Assembly (NCBI GenBank): GCA_039000515.1 | Contig: JBCFYV010011172.1 | Span: 78,831,846 to 78,895,845 of the forward strand | DNA from: Timema cristinae | Taxonomy: Eukaryota > Arthropoda > Insecta > Phasmatodea > Timematidae | Length of the DNA stretch: 64,000 bases | Direction of reading: 5' to 3' | Part shown: in pieces, positions 23,981 through 35,044 of the stretch | Layout of the letters: every line of letters starts with the position of its first letter | Position numbering within the stretch: the first letter of the stretch is position 1 | Position numbers and translations under genes: made by a program | The notes under the pieces: model-generated | The model's input: only the letters and a program-made list of their open reading frames with translations | Database searches by the model: none | Told to the model about the DNA's origin: nothing

Positions 23981-24703
23981 AAGCTGGGGTTTCCTCGGGT
24001 AGCAGTGCGGTAATTTAGCGGCCGTAATATAGCGTTGGCCATCTTCTGTGTGGCGGCCGTTTCGTGACGGTGGCCAGCTTATGTAAACCTAGCCCTTGTA
24101 TGTCGTCGTGACGGTGTGAAAAGTATGAATTTGTAATTTGAAAATGGATGATCTTGATTTGGCATTACTAGTATTTTTGGAAGATGAAGAGTCATCAGAA
24201 GACGACAACAAGAAACGTTCAGAGGAAAGGAAAATTTATAAAAGCCGTGCTACAGAAGGTGCATATGAAATTTTAGTGCGTCGTCATCTGCACTGCAATC
24301 AAGAAAAATTTAGGGGATATTTTCGTTTAACACAAGTGTTTTTTGATTATGTACTGAATTACATAGAAGACATAACTTCAAAGCCATACAACAGAAACAA
24401 GAAGCCAATATCCGCAGAGCAAAAATCTATTAATATTTCGTCTTCTTCGTTACTCCAATTTTGACTCATTTTTAATGAAAAGTTCACCGCACGACTTCAA
24501 AAAACGGTACCAAATTGTTTGTGGCCGTAATGACGGCCGTGATACAAATGGCAGCACCGCTATTTGGCATGACGGTGGCAGTCAACGCTATCTAGGAAAC
24601 CACGCTCGATTGTTTGTACGGACAACGTTTTTGTGATGTCATTCAACGTCATATTACGGCCGCTTGATTGCGGCGCCGCTACCCGAGGAAACCCCAGCTT
24701 AAG
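23981..24703 (+). mobile_element. Short PIF/Harbinger-type element
   Basis: The ends are inverted repeats: AAGCTGGGGTTTCCTCGGGT at the left and its complement at 24682-24701, extending imperfectly inward through GCGGCCGTAATAT. Flanking TTA/TAA is compatible with the 3-bp TWA duplication of Harbinger elements. It encloses the truncated transposase frame at 24138-24464. Confidence 0.75.
24138..24464 (+). pseudogene. Truncated Harbinger (HARBI1-like) transposase N terminus
   Basis: About 108 residues: an acidic start, then EGAYEILVRRHLHCNQEKFR, GYFRLTQVFFDYVLNYIEDI and PYNRNKKPISAEQKS. This matches the N-terminal region that precedes the DDE nuclease in Harbinger transposases. The catalytic domain is absent; the frame ends about 240 bp before the right terminal repeat. 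The copy is therefore non-autonomous. A fresh internal deletion derivative is the simplest explanation. Confidence 0.7.
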
Positions 24704-24754
24704 CAAATATGAAGTATTGGTGCATGTTGAGAGAACTGTAGAAGTGAGTAAGTC

Positions 24755-26762
24755 CAGTGGTGGATTAAAAGCCAAATTTGCTCTGCAGCCCCCCTCCACC
24801 CCTCACAAAAAACACCCACCAACAACTAGGCATTCACAATGTTCATCATATTATGATCACTAAAGAAATAAACATACCTAGTAGTTTTTTTAAGTAAGGA
24901 ATAACTATTGACTTGGAAATTCATATGCTAGAAACAGATTTTAAAATTATTATAAGATATTTTTATTTAAACTCGAACAAAAGACAATACATTATTATAA
25001 TCATATTCATATTATAATAACAGTATTTTTTTAAGTTATGAATATGATGCACTAGAAACATTTTAACAGATAAATTACAAATCACCTTTGCGTGCTTTCA
25101 TGGAGAAGAATTCTTTAATAATGTCATTGAAATTAATATCACACAGCATTTCAGCATTTGCTGCAAAACTGGTTAAGCTTGACAATCTTGAATCTGCAGC
25201 TGACTGAGTGCCATTACGGGAAGGTGCGCGTGCAACGGCTGCCAAGCATCTCGTAGTTTAGTCTACTGACTGTTCTGGCAGTTGGGCTAACAGTCTTTCT
25301 TATTTATTTACTATAAATAAATTTAAATAGCTACATTTTATCATGTAACTATGCACACTAAAACATTTGTACACATAATCAATAAAATAAAATCTAAAAT
25401 TAATTTTTTAATCATTTAGGCCTAAATATAATTTAATGAAAAAAAAAGTTATTCCTCTGGCCTCTGGCCCCTAGGCCTGGGCCTAATGAGTAATCAGTCG
25501 CTGGATAAGTCTTCTAGCTTATGAAACAACAAAATCTTTTGAGTTGATACTATTCGGGAACACGTAAATAAGTTGGCAAAGAAAGAAGAATCATAGAGCG
25601 GGGTTATGATATGTAGCGTGGAAGAGGGGTACAAGCTTTCCATCCCAACTTGCTACAGTTTGAGAAAGTATAAATAGGCAGTATCTGAACAGCTTGTCTG
25701 GAGATAAGTAAAGTGTTGTTATAAATACTGTGACATTTGATTGCTTTTAATATTTTGAGTTGAGTGTGTAGTGTTAGTTAAGTTAGTTATCGTCAAGGTT
25801 AAATTGGTTTACTGATCCTGGCTACTAACTTTTTTTTAAGTTAACACTTTGAATTCCAGTATATGAAAAAAAACAATATCTACTTTCGTTTTTAGTAGGA
25901 AGAGCCCTTTATAAAAAACAAACATAATTCGTTTGTGGTATGAATTGATCATATTTTGATATGTTGATTTTAAGTATTAATAATATATATCAAATGTGAA
26001 TGCTACAGACAGGGTCAGACCTTGAATCCTGTGAACTATGTGGCTGCAGAAGGTGCCAACTAAAGGGGGTGCCAAACAGGGAAAGGAATTTTTTTGTTTT
26101 AAGGGCCAATATTTACTATAGAAAATGTTATGATGAAACATCAATACATCAATAAGGATAATAAGGTCAAATATTTGCGTGGTTGGTATATAATACTCGT
26201 TTCCCATTCAAATGGACTCGAACATCAAGTGGCGCTAAACGGGGTGAGCAGAGAGAGGTAGAACACTGAATACCCCTTTCACACTAAAATTGACTCATAC
26301 ATCAACTGGCGCCAACACCACGCCCACAAGCACTCCCCACTGCTGCTTTGTGCAGTTTATTTCACATCTATTAAACATACAGCCAGCATATTCGTCGTTC
26401 ATCAACACTTTTGTTTCTGTGCTGAGTCTTTATTTTTGTATCAGTGATGTGTGTTTTCAATAGTGCTTTGGTTTTCAATTAAATAATAATGACCGACGAT
26501 AAAAAAACATCTGGAGCATTTTTTCTCAGAAAAGAAAGCTTTGAACTTCATCCAGTTATAGTTTCACTATTGGTCGTTAATATTATTGGGGAAATTATGA
26601 ATATAGAAGAATATTGCAATTGTAATAATTATTTGCAGAATTTTTTTCCATTACAATTTCCTACACTTTTATTATAATTGAGGTAGGGAGGGGAGGTGGA
26701 GTGTGGGGGAGGGCAAAATATTGTTCGCTTACACTTAAAAAAAAAGTCTAGAATCGGCCCTG
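24755..26762 (-). mobile_element. Probable hAT-type element remnant
   Basis: The left end CAGTGGTGGATTAAAAGC and the complement of the right end CAGGGCCGATTCTAGACTTT both have hAT-style CAG starts. Both continue into G/C-rich runs (CTCCACCCCTC against CTCCACCTCCCC). The 8-bp flanks do not match, so the boundaries are provisional. A transposase C-terminal remnant at 25083-25231 fits the minus orientation. Confidence 0.45.
25083..25231 (-). pseudogene. hAT/ZMYM-like transposase C-terminal tail
   Basis: The minus strand reads SRLSSLTSFAANAEMLCDIN, then FNDIIKEFFSMKARKGD and a stop. The RLSxLxxxxxN...I.F.DII..F...KARK pattern matches the extreme C terminus of ZMYM1-like hAT transposases. It is short but uninterrupted. 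Confidence 0.45.
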
Positions 26763-26836
26763 GCTGCAGATAACATGACTTTACTTATGAATACTTATGT
26801 GAAAACTGTTTTAAGTTACTTTTGTAACTGCCAAAA

Positions 26837-27660
26837 GGGTCATTCCATGTCAGTTCAACCAGACCATGACACCCATGGTCTCAGATTTTGATGAAACTTG
26901 GTATGCTCAATCCCTCCATGGTGGCAAGTAACTACCATTTTTTTTCCTCCTCTATTTCATCTGGTTTTCATTTTACAGACCTCTAAACTTTCACTGAGTT
27001 CTCGATTTTAAACATTTTCGAGGCCTTCTACGCAAGATACACTTCATTACCAAAAAATGTCCATCTCACTCACAAATCAAACTATGTATTTAAAATTTTC
27101 CAGCCTTATCAATGAAAGCATGAGGATTTCAGAAAAAAACATGTTAAGACTCTAAATGCCTGTTTTAGACCATTAAAAAATAAATAAAATAATTTTGAAC
27201 TAGTTTTTTTTACTGAAAACATGGTTTACTAAAAACTAAATTATCCAAGTGAGGGAAAGGTATAACCTGTACATATGTTTTTTTTAAATGAACCTAGAAC
27301 TATGTTCTATCATACTCAGGAATATAATTGATGGCTTTTTTATTCCTTCTGCCAAATATAAGCTTATGTACCTTTTTTTTTCTACTATTTTGAGAAAATG
27401 GTTGACGATGACTATTTTTCAACTTTACCCAAAATCTAAGACTCCTATCATAAAATAGTACTGGAACAAACTTGTAGAGCTTAAAATTTTATATTATTTT
27501 GGTTCTTAGTGATTTTTTGTAGGGAGCACCAATTTTTTATAACTTGGGAATTTAAAAGACGGAAAACACAGGCTCTTAAAATAATTATATTTAATGATGT
27601 GTACATGTAAACAAGTAGTGAGTACTGGTACTATATTATAATATTAAATACACAAGTTAG
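26837..27660 (+). repeat. Left long terminal inverted repeat
   Basis: Pairs with 30530-31364. Strong blocks include ACACCCATGGTCTCAGATTT, AAGCATGAGGATTTCAGAAA and GTACTGGAACAAACTTGTAG. Similarity fades near 27660 (ACACAAGTTAGGTA). Confidence 0.88.
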
Positions 27661-27716
27661 GTACAATTTTTGACCTACCAGTCCATTTTATGTGTGTGTG
27701 AATGAATAATCACTGT

Positions 27717-27759
27717 TGACTCATGCATGAATCATCACTGTTGACTCATGCACGAGTCA
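27717..27759 (+). promoter_or_regulatory. Two TGACTCA sites 25 bp apart plus a degenerate third
   Basis: TGACTCATGCA occurs at 27717-27727 and 27742-27752, within an imperfect 25-bp duplication. GAGTCA (the reverse-strand form) follows at 27754-27759. TGACTCA is the AP-1/bZIP consensus. The position, between the left terminal repeat and the ATG at 27932, suits a promoter element of the transposon gene; function is inference. Confidence 0.35.
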
Positions 27760-27931
27760 CCACCAGTCCACAGGTCACAATCATGCAATGGCTTGGCAGC
27801 CTCTCAGTTTGCTTCAGCTCTTCCTAGGGTGACCACTGTGTTGTGATGCCTAAACTCAAATCTTTATTCATTATATTATAATCTAGTGATTTACAGTGAT
27901 GATTTAAGTGTATGTAATTGTTATAGGGAAA

Positions 27932-30502
27932 ATGGAAGATATTAAGTGTAGTGTTGGGGAATTAACATCGACAGTGTGTCATAAATGTAGCTATGTATCA
28001 AAGAAAGGTATTGAACATGTAGCAGATCTAACCGAAGATAACAGAATTCTTTTGAAGTTTAGAACAGAAGCTACTGAAGACTTGGAGACTATTTGTCTGC
28101 ACCATAAAAGTGTATTTTTGAGAAAGTTTTAATATCTTCAAAAAGTATGTTGTGATCCCCTCCGAAAGCACAAGAGACCTGTGAAAAAGTCACTTCGTTT
28201 GGTGACTGTACAGCAATATAAAAACTCATTAACGAAGGGATTCGAAGTAAAACCAGGGCAAAAGCTGTGTTCACAATGTAGAGCTATATTATTTAAAACT
28301 AAAAGTGATGCAGAGAGTGCTGATGAAAGTGCAGATAAACCCACTGAGCCAGAGGATATTTTTTTACCTCTTGAAGAAGTGTCTGGTCTTGAGAAGAAAG
28401 AAACAATAGAAAGGCTCAATTCATCTTTTACTGAGGTAGGTTGTTCTCCTTTAAAATTGCATTCCCTTGGTGAACATAGCAAGGCAGCTTATGGGAGGGA
28501 AAAGTTAGAAAAATTTCAGGCACATGTACGAGGCAAAATTGAAAAAGTTCTAGAGGTTGAGATTCCAACAAAAGAAACCAAAACAGAGAAGCTTGTGGAA
28601 GAGAAAGCAGCAGATATGGACAAGCTTGTCGAGATCATGAAAGATCAATTGAAATTCATTTCAAGGAAAAAGCAAATTCAACTACTAACCATTCCTGCTT
28701 CACTGACATGGACACGGAAAAAAATACAAGAAACATTTGTGTGTGTCTGACTATGCTGTTTGTCAAGCTCAGAGACTTGTTAAGGAAAAGGGATTTTTAG
28801 CTGAACCATATCCTAGATGTGGGAAAAAACTTAAGCCTGAAACTGTCGATTTAGTGAGAAACTTTTATGAGAGTGATGAGCAGTCTAGGGTTATGCCTGG
28901 AATGAAAGATGTAGTGAGCATAGGAAATAAACAATACAAGAGAAAGCGATTGGTTTTGGGTAACCTTCATGAATTATATTTGAGTTTTAAGTCAGAGTTT
29001 CCTGATGTTAAGGTGGGGTTCTCCAAATTTTGCACTTTGCGACCAAAGTGGTGTGTTTTAGTCGGTGCCAGTGGCACCCATTCAGTATGTGTATGCACAA
29101 TCCATCAAAATGTTATACTGCTCCTTCATGCTGCACAAATTGACAGCTATAAGGAGGTTATGAAGTTGTTAGTGTGTTGGGAAGCAAAGAGGGAATGCAT
29201 GCTCAGGCACTGCAGTGAATGCCCCCCCAAAACAAATCTAGTGAGCTACTTACTGTCCAGATTTGAAGATTACGAGGAAAATGATACCATTGAATTCTCT
29301 CAATGGGTGTCGACTGACAGGACACAGATGATAAAAAGTTCATCAACACTTGATGATTTTATTGATGATTTAGCCAACAAGATTGAAAAACTGATTCCAC
29401 ACTCTTTCATAGCCAAGTCACAATCTTCATTCTTAAAGAATTTAAAAGAAAATGCACCATCAGAAATAGCAATAATTTTGATGGACTTCAGTGAGAACTA
29501 CTCTTTTACAATCCAGGATGAGGCCCAAGGGTATCATTGAACTTCTGATTCATGTACTATTCATCCTGTTGTAGTACATTGTAGGAACTCTGAAGGAGAA
29601 AAGATTGTTTCATCACACTGTGTCATATCAGATGACCTCAAGCATGACGTGAACATGGTTTATAAAACACAAATAGTTGTGAATTTTCTGAAAGAAAACT
29701 TTCCACACATCAGGGAAATACATTATTTTAGTGATGGGTGTGCTGCACAGTACAAAAATAAGTACAACTTTCTAACCTGTGTCTGCATGAGGAAGACTTC
29801 CATCTGAAGGCACAATGGTCATTTTTTGCAACAAGCCACGGTAAATCAGAATGTGATGGGATTGGTGGGACAGCTAAACGTTTAGCTCGAAAGGAGAGTC
29901 TCCAGAGACCCCTCGAGAAGCAGATCACAACAACAGAAGCATTTTTCAATTTTTGTAAAACAAACATCACCAAAATCAGTTTCCACTTTATTGACAAAGA
30001 CACAGTAGATTCAACCCGTTCTACTCTTGAAAACCGTTTCAAAGACTTACAGACACTTCCTGGTACTAGAAGTTTCCACAGCTTCAAGCCTCTAGATTCT
30101 GCAGGCACTATTATGGCTAAAAGGATCAGCGCCGATAAGGAACCCTCTCTCACATTCAACATGAAAAGCTCTCACCCATCATTTGTAGCAGCAGATGATT
30201 TGTACTCCGGGTGTTACATTGCATGTAAATACGACCACTTCTGGTATTTTGGAATGGTGTCTACGGTGAATAAAGAGGAAGGAGATATTGTTGTAAAGTT
30301 TCTTCATCCTAACGGACCTTCACCATCGTTCTCCTGGCCAAGGCATGAAGATAACTGCGCTATACCAGTTCCTCATGTGCTTGCTGTTGTTGACACCCCA
30401 CAAACAACATCTGGAAGAACCTACCACTTCTCAATAAACTGTATGAGGTCAATGGAGGAAAAAATGACACATTTGGAGGTTATGTTACGCAAAAGAAACT
30501 GA
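27932..30502 (+). pseudogene. Broken transposase-like gene of the long-TIR element (~857 codons)
   Basis: The ATG at 27932 starts a frame with a Cys-rich N terminus (CHKC, LHHK, CCDP, KPGQKLCSQC) and a charged linker. KPETVDLVRNFYESDEQSR, GFSKFCTLRP and a zinc-type CVCTIHQN...CSECPP block follow. A probable RNase H-like core comes next: LMDFSENYSF (Asp codon 29484-29486), HYFSDGCAAQYKN (Asp codon 29733-29735) and ATSHGKSECDGIGG (third acidic residue among 29849-29857). The end is an SH3/Tudor-like module (YIACKYDHFWYFGMVS, VKFLHPNGP, FSWPRHEDNC). Breaks: TAA at 28130-28132, a shift in a GT run at 28739-28745, TGA in place of a likely Trp at 29538-29540, and a one-base loss near 29776. With only four lesions it is a fairly recent copy. 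The transposase role is inferred from the terminal repeats and the core motifs. Confidence 0.75.
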
Positions 30503-30529
30503 GATTTAATCAATTGGAAGAACAAATAA

Positions 30530-31364
30530 CTTGTGTAAGTAAACAATTTATTATATATGGTAACAGTAGGGGCCTACTCACTACTCACATGTACCCAACT
30601 TTAAACTAGAACTATTTTAATAGCCCTTTTTTTCCGCCTTTTAAATAGACAAATACTAAAAAGTGGTGCTCTCTAACAAAAAATCACCAAGAACCAAAAT
30701 AATGTAAAATTGTAAGCTCTACAAGTTTGTTCCAGTACTATTTTATGATAGGAGTTTTAGATTTTGTTTAAAGTTGAAAAATAGTCATCGTCAGCCACTT
30801 TCTCAAAATAACAGCTAAAAAAAGAGTGCATAAGCTTATATTTTGCCAAAGGGATGAAAAAGCCATCAATTATATTTTTGAGTATGATAGAACATAGTTC
30901 TAGGCTCATTTAAAAAAAATATATGTACAGGTTATACCTCTCCCTCACTCTGATAATTGAGTTTTTAGTAAACCATGTTTTCAGTAAAAAAAAACTAGTT
31001 CAAAATTTTTTTAATGGTCTAAAACAGGCATTTAGAGTCTGAACATATTTTTTTCTGAAATCCTCATGCTTTCATTGATAAGGCTGGAAAATTTCAAAGA
31101 GATAGTTCGATTTGGGAGTGAGATGGAAATTTTTTGGTAATCAAGTGTATCTTGCGTAGAAGGCCTCGAAAATGTTTAAAATCGAGAACTCGGTGAAAGT
31201 TTGAAGGTCTGTAAACTGAAAACCAGATGAACTAAGGGGGGGGGGGGGGGGAATGGTGGTTACTTACCACCATGAAGGGATTGAGCATACCAAGTTTCAT
31301 CAAAATCTGAGACCATGGGTGTCAAAACATTTTTTTTTTTTGTTTAATTGAGGTGGAATAACCC
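30530..31364 (-). repeat. Right long terminal inverted repeat
   Basis: Reverse complement of 26837-27660 with scattered substitutions. It contains a G16 run at about 31237-31252 and a T12 run near 31331 that are not mirrored exactly. Confidence 0.88.
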
Positions 31365-31369
31365 AAAAT

Positions 31370-32540
31370 AGTGTCTTCCTATGTGAATCTGATTTAGGCA
31401 GGGTTGTCAGAGTAGCTGAGCTACTAACCAGGGCACAAACTGTCCTAACCCCTCTCCCCCTCCCTCCATTCTCCCTGTCATCAGTCACCCTTTTCGATAC
31501 CTATGTGTCTCATAGATATAAAAGTCAAAGTCTAAAATACATTTTCTCATGTTAGAAATGTCTTTATTTGAATAGTGTACAGTTTTGAACTCTGTGGCCA
31601 GGTGTAGTTCAACCTTTTTTCCCCAAGTACAAAAAAATTATTAAATCTCTAACTTCTTATAAAAAGAAGAATTCATCTTTAGGATAGTTATCTAAGTTGG
31701 GTTAATGGTGGCAAAACTTTATTTATGTAAAGGAGGTGAAAAAAGGTGTACTTTGTTTAGTCAAAAAAGTGGTTTTAAGGGACTTGTCCCCCTTCTCCCA
31801 AGACTAGAAGGAATTCCAAATGCCCTTCCCCTGACAAAAGTTTGTCAATTGGATGCCGCTATAGAAGAGGTCTTTGCTTGGAATATTTGTTGATAATATA
31901 CTTCTCAAGAATTTATTTGGAGTGGTCTTAACTCGGATACATTTTAATGAATATTCACTTAGAGTATATTTAGAACGGTCTTTGCCTGATACATTTATTT
32001 AATTCGAGGTTTTTATAAACTATTTGAGGTTTTTTTTAAAACATATTATTTTCGAAAATATAAGAAGGGAGTGAAATAAATGTAGAAAGGAGGGTGGAGG
32101 GTTAATTCATTCCAGGGGAAAAAACTAGTTTAATAGGGTAGGGCCCACCCACCACTTAAACCTTTTTCACAACCTATGCCATTATTTAAGAAGTGTTCAA
32201 TATACATTTTCAAACTTTGAGGGAGAAGGGGCTATATAAGTATCTAAATGTTAAACAAATTGATAGCACTTAAACTATTGAATCCCTGCCATTAAACTCC
32301 AGATAACTCCTAGAATAATTTAAAATGGAAATTTTTCTTTACATGTGGCAGTTGAGAGGCTGTGCCCCCCAAACTCGAACCCCGCCTGAAATTTATGGTT
32401 GGCTATGGCCTTGTGTAGAGCTATGTTTATGCAAAGTTTCAGCACAAGCGGTGTAATGTTTTTTTATGTAAATGAGCAACAGACAAACACCAACTCATTT
32501 TAAATATTAGCCGGTTAAAGCTTAATCAAAAGATATTTCT
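31370..32540. other. Intronic stretch, no gene
   Basis: No protein-like frame. The segment 32390-32515 (GCAAAGTTTCAGCACAAGCG and ACAGACAAACACCAACTCA) looks like the 3' end of an interspersed element but could not be classified. Confidence 0.35.
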
Positions 32541-32548
32541 CTCTCTAG

Positions 32549-32699
32549 AACTTCTGGTTTACGAGCAAGTTGTGATAGCGGCTCTGGACTGTAACCGTCT
32601 AGAAGTGGCTGACGTGTGTCTCAAGGCTTTAATAGCAGAATTTCCTACCAGCCTTCGAGTACGCAAACTGAGAGCTCTGCAGCTTGAAGCTCGCGAAAA
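32549..32699 (+). CDS. EMC2: EMC2 exon 3
   Basis: Acceptor TCTCTCTAG, donor AA|GTAGGT. It encodes LLVYEQVVIAALDCNRLEVA and CLKALIAEFPTSLRVRKLRA, the first TPR helices of EMC2; the YEQVxIAALD block is diagnostic. It enters phase 1 and leaves phase 2, and the split Lys codon is completed by the first base of the exon at 33368. Confidence 0.93.
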
Positions 32700-33367
32700 G
32701 TAGGTTTCATTATCATCTCTCATTACAATGCTATGAAAAACTCTGTCAATTTGATGAAGAAATACATATTTTATTTTTACAAAAGACATTAGACCTTGAT
32801 AATTTATATATACTTTATTTTCTGCTTGTAATAATATGCAATTGTAAATCAATAATAAAATTAATTAATAACAAGTTCTATGATTATAAGATATAGGTTG
32901 GCTATTTTGTTAAATTTATCTGTCGTTGGCCTAATATTAAATTCTTCCATTACTGTTATAATTATATAGAACAGGACAAATAATAAAAGCATATATGAAT
33001 AACATAATTAAAATAGATTGCTATAAAAATATTAGGTTTTTTATAATAAAAAAATAGCATGTGTTGGTTGTATTATGCCTGTATCTTAAAAATAACTATG
33101 TGTGTGTGAAGCATTACAAAATTATTTTTTGCCCTAGGGATTATTTATATGATTGTTTAAAATTCTTTGAAAAGGCTTTGAGTCAACTGTTATATTTAAT
33201 ATATTTATGGATGTTTTTTAAAAGACTCAAAACAAACATACTTTGCTGAACTAACAAATATACCAAATAAATTAGATGGAATATTTGTTGGATCATTTTG
33301 TTTCAAATTAACAGTTTTGTAATTTTCTCAGATAGGTTGTATCAGCTATAGAGTTGTTTATTTCAAG

Positions 33368-33511
33368 GTATGATGATGCCGTGGAGCTGTTGGACTATAT
33401 TATAAAACAAGATGAGACAAATGCTGCGCCACGCAAGAGGAAAGTGGCCATTCTCAAAGCAAAAGGGAAAATTTCGGATGCTATTAAGGAATTAACGGAG
33501 TACCTGAAAAA
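33368..33511 (+). CDS. EMC2: EMC2 exon 4
   Basis: Acceptor TTTCAAG, donor AA|GTATGT. It encodes YDDAVELLDYIIKQDETNAA, PRKRKVAILKAKGK and AIKELTEYLKK, the central TPR with the conserved RKRKxAIxKAQGK motif. A split Lys codon continues into the exon at 38527. The preceding intron is only 668 bp. Confidence 0.95.
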
Positions 33512-33813
33512 GTATGTTGGTAAAATTTATCCTTGGCCTACATGTTATATTTATATATGTATTATATTTCAGCAAGGCACTAAAACAGTGCTAAAGTGGT
33601 TTTAGGCATTTTATTGGCATTGCACTCTGTCAAAGGCATAGGCAGGATTTTTTCCAGGGTATGGGAAGGAGGGCTGGGGGGAGAGGGCAACTTTTAGGTT
33701 CAACTTGTAATGCGGTACTAAAAAAAGCGATATATTAACTTTACCTTCACATTTCATTTATGAACTACACTAATTTCAGTAAGAAACTGTTACTTAATGT
33801 TCCCCCCAGAAGT

Positions 33814-34334
33814 GTTACAATAATGGACAATGCTAGTTATTATTGTGTGCAGGTGAACAAGAAACCAACAAGTGCATATTTAAAAGATAGCATTAAAATG
33901 TGACTAAGAGAGAACAGCATACTATTCACTGAAGAGATGAGAAAACCAGAACTTATTAAACTCGTCAAAAGAGTTTCTTGTGAGAGGAAATACAAAATTG
34001 ATGAAATAATAAAAGATAAAGATTATGATATTTTGCATCTGCCACCTTATCACACTGATCTTAATTCAATCAAAATGGTTTGGGCTATATAAAAGGGCAA
34101 GTGGCACAAGCTATCTCAAATAACTCCCTCGAAAAAAAAGGCTGTTTGAAAGATGGTTTCAAGAATACACTGCAGAAGAGTGTAAAAATTGAGAATGATT
34201 ATTGGCAAAAGGACGCATTATTGTCTGAAGTGATAGAAAGATTCGTAATTATTAACGATCAAAGCTCAGATTCTAGTGAGAGTGAATCATCCACCTGTGA
34301 AGTGCTAGAATTGGAATGGAGTTCTTCAGATTAA
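33814..34334 (+). pseudogene. IS630/DDE_3-type transposase C-terminal fragment
   Basis: Reads VTIMDNASYY (second catalytic Asp), then IKLVKRVSCERKYKIDEIIK and LHLPPYHTDLNSIKMVW. The block normally reads LNPIExxW, and here the third catalytic acid is Lys. A TGA near 33902 and a one-base loss near 34082 break it. The frame then resumes as GYIKGQVAQAI and ends with an acidic, Ser-rich tail at 34334. It lies in EMC2 intron 4 in sense orientation. Confidence 0.75.
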
Positions 34335-34776
34335 TGTATGTCACACCTTTCTATCTATTCACTGAGTCAGCCAACTTCTTGGAAGAGGGGTAAGCTTACA
34401 ATTTTCTCAGATGCAAAATTAGAAAGATCATCTTATAAAAAAATCTTAAGATATAGAGAGTTTCTTTAATTTGCTCAAAACCTTTTTAGAATTTCGTTCT
34501 CAAGTTCCTCCTTTATTCCAATGTAGTTTTTCTGTGCACACTTGGTAAGTATAACCCAATGAGACACTCACTCCCCTGTCATTGTTGACCTTAGCGGTCT
34601 TTACTCTCCACAAGGTACTGAATGACCGCTCTACAGTACAAGTCGTGCATGGCTAAGCAAGAAAGATGAGCAGAGCCTTTTTTGTACTAGAATAAAAGTC
34701 TTGTTCAGCTCTTTTAACTGCTCTTTGCTGAATTTATTATTCCACATTCTGTACCATAGTTTAATTCGGAGTCGAA

Positions 34777-34985
34777 GTCTTGCAACTTATAAAAACTACT
34801 ATAGTTCACTTTTGGAGTCAGTCTTGCAACTTATAAAAACTATCGTAGTTCAACTTCGGAGTCAAAGTCTTGCAACTTATAAAAGCTACTATAGTTCACC
34901 TTTGGAGTCAAAGTCTTGCAACTTATAAAAAATATCGTAGTTCAGCTTCAGAGTTAAAATCTTATTACTTATAAAAACTCTAGAA
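34777..34985. repeat. 46-bp tandem repeat, about 4.5 copies
   Basis: GTCTTGCAACTTATAAAA recurs at about 34777, 34821, 34867 and 34913, separated by CTACTATAGTTCAC(C/T)TTTGG variants. The last unit is worn. Confidence 0.85.
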
Positions 34986-35044
34986 CTTCTTGGCTTTCAT
35001 CTTGAAGTCTTGAATGGTCATCTCCAACACGATAAGAGGTATAG

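Larger units (their letters stand above)
26837..31364 (+). mobile_element. 4.5-kb DNA transposon with ~0.83-kb terminal inverted repeats, superfamily not recognised
   Basis: It begins GGGTCATTCCATGTCAGTT and ends with the complement of GGGTTATTCCACCTCAATT. AAAA flanks both ends (26833-26836, 31365-31368), a possible 4-bp target duplication. The inverted repeats occupy 26837-27660 and 30530-31364 and together make up more than a third of the element. One broken gene (27932-30502) fills the centre, with its stop only 28 bp before the right repeat. It lies in EMC2 intron 2 in the sense direction. I could not place the protein in hAT, mariner, piggyBac, Harbinger, MULE or P. Confidence 0.88.

Noticed and set aside
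24633..24863. Frames antisense and parallel to the Harbinger right end
   Set aside because: Shadows of the terminal repeat and the adjoining C-rich hAT end.
31237..31252. G16 run, with similar runs near 2140, 51126 and 63619
   Set aside because: Simple homopolymers and likely length-error sites; no structure around them.
31300..31488. Minus-strand 62-codon frame
   Set aside because: Lies across the right terminal repeat of the long-TIR element; no protein features.
32390..32515. Possible LINE 3' end
   Set aside because: The wording resembles interspersed element ends, but there is no coding sequence, no tail repeat and no target duplication.
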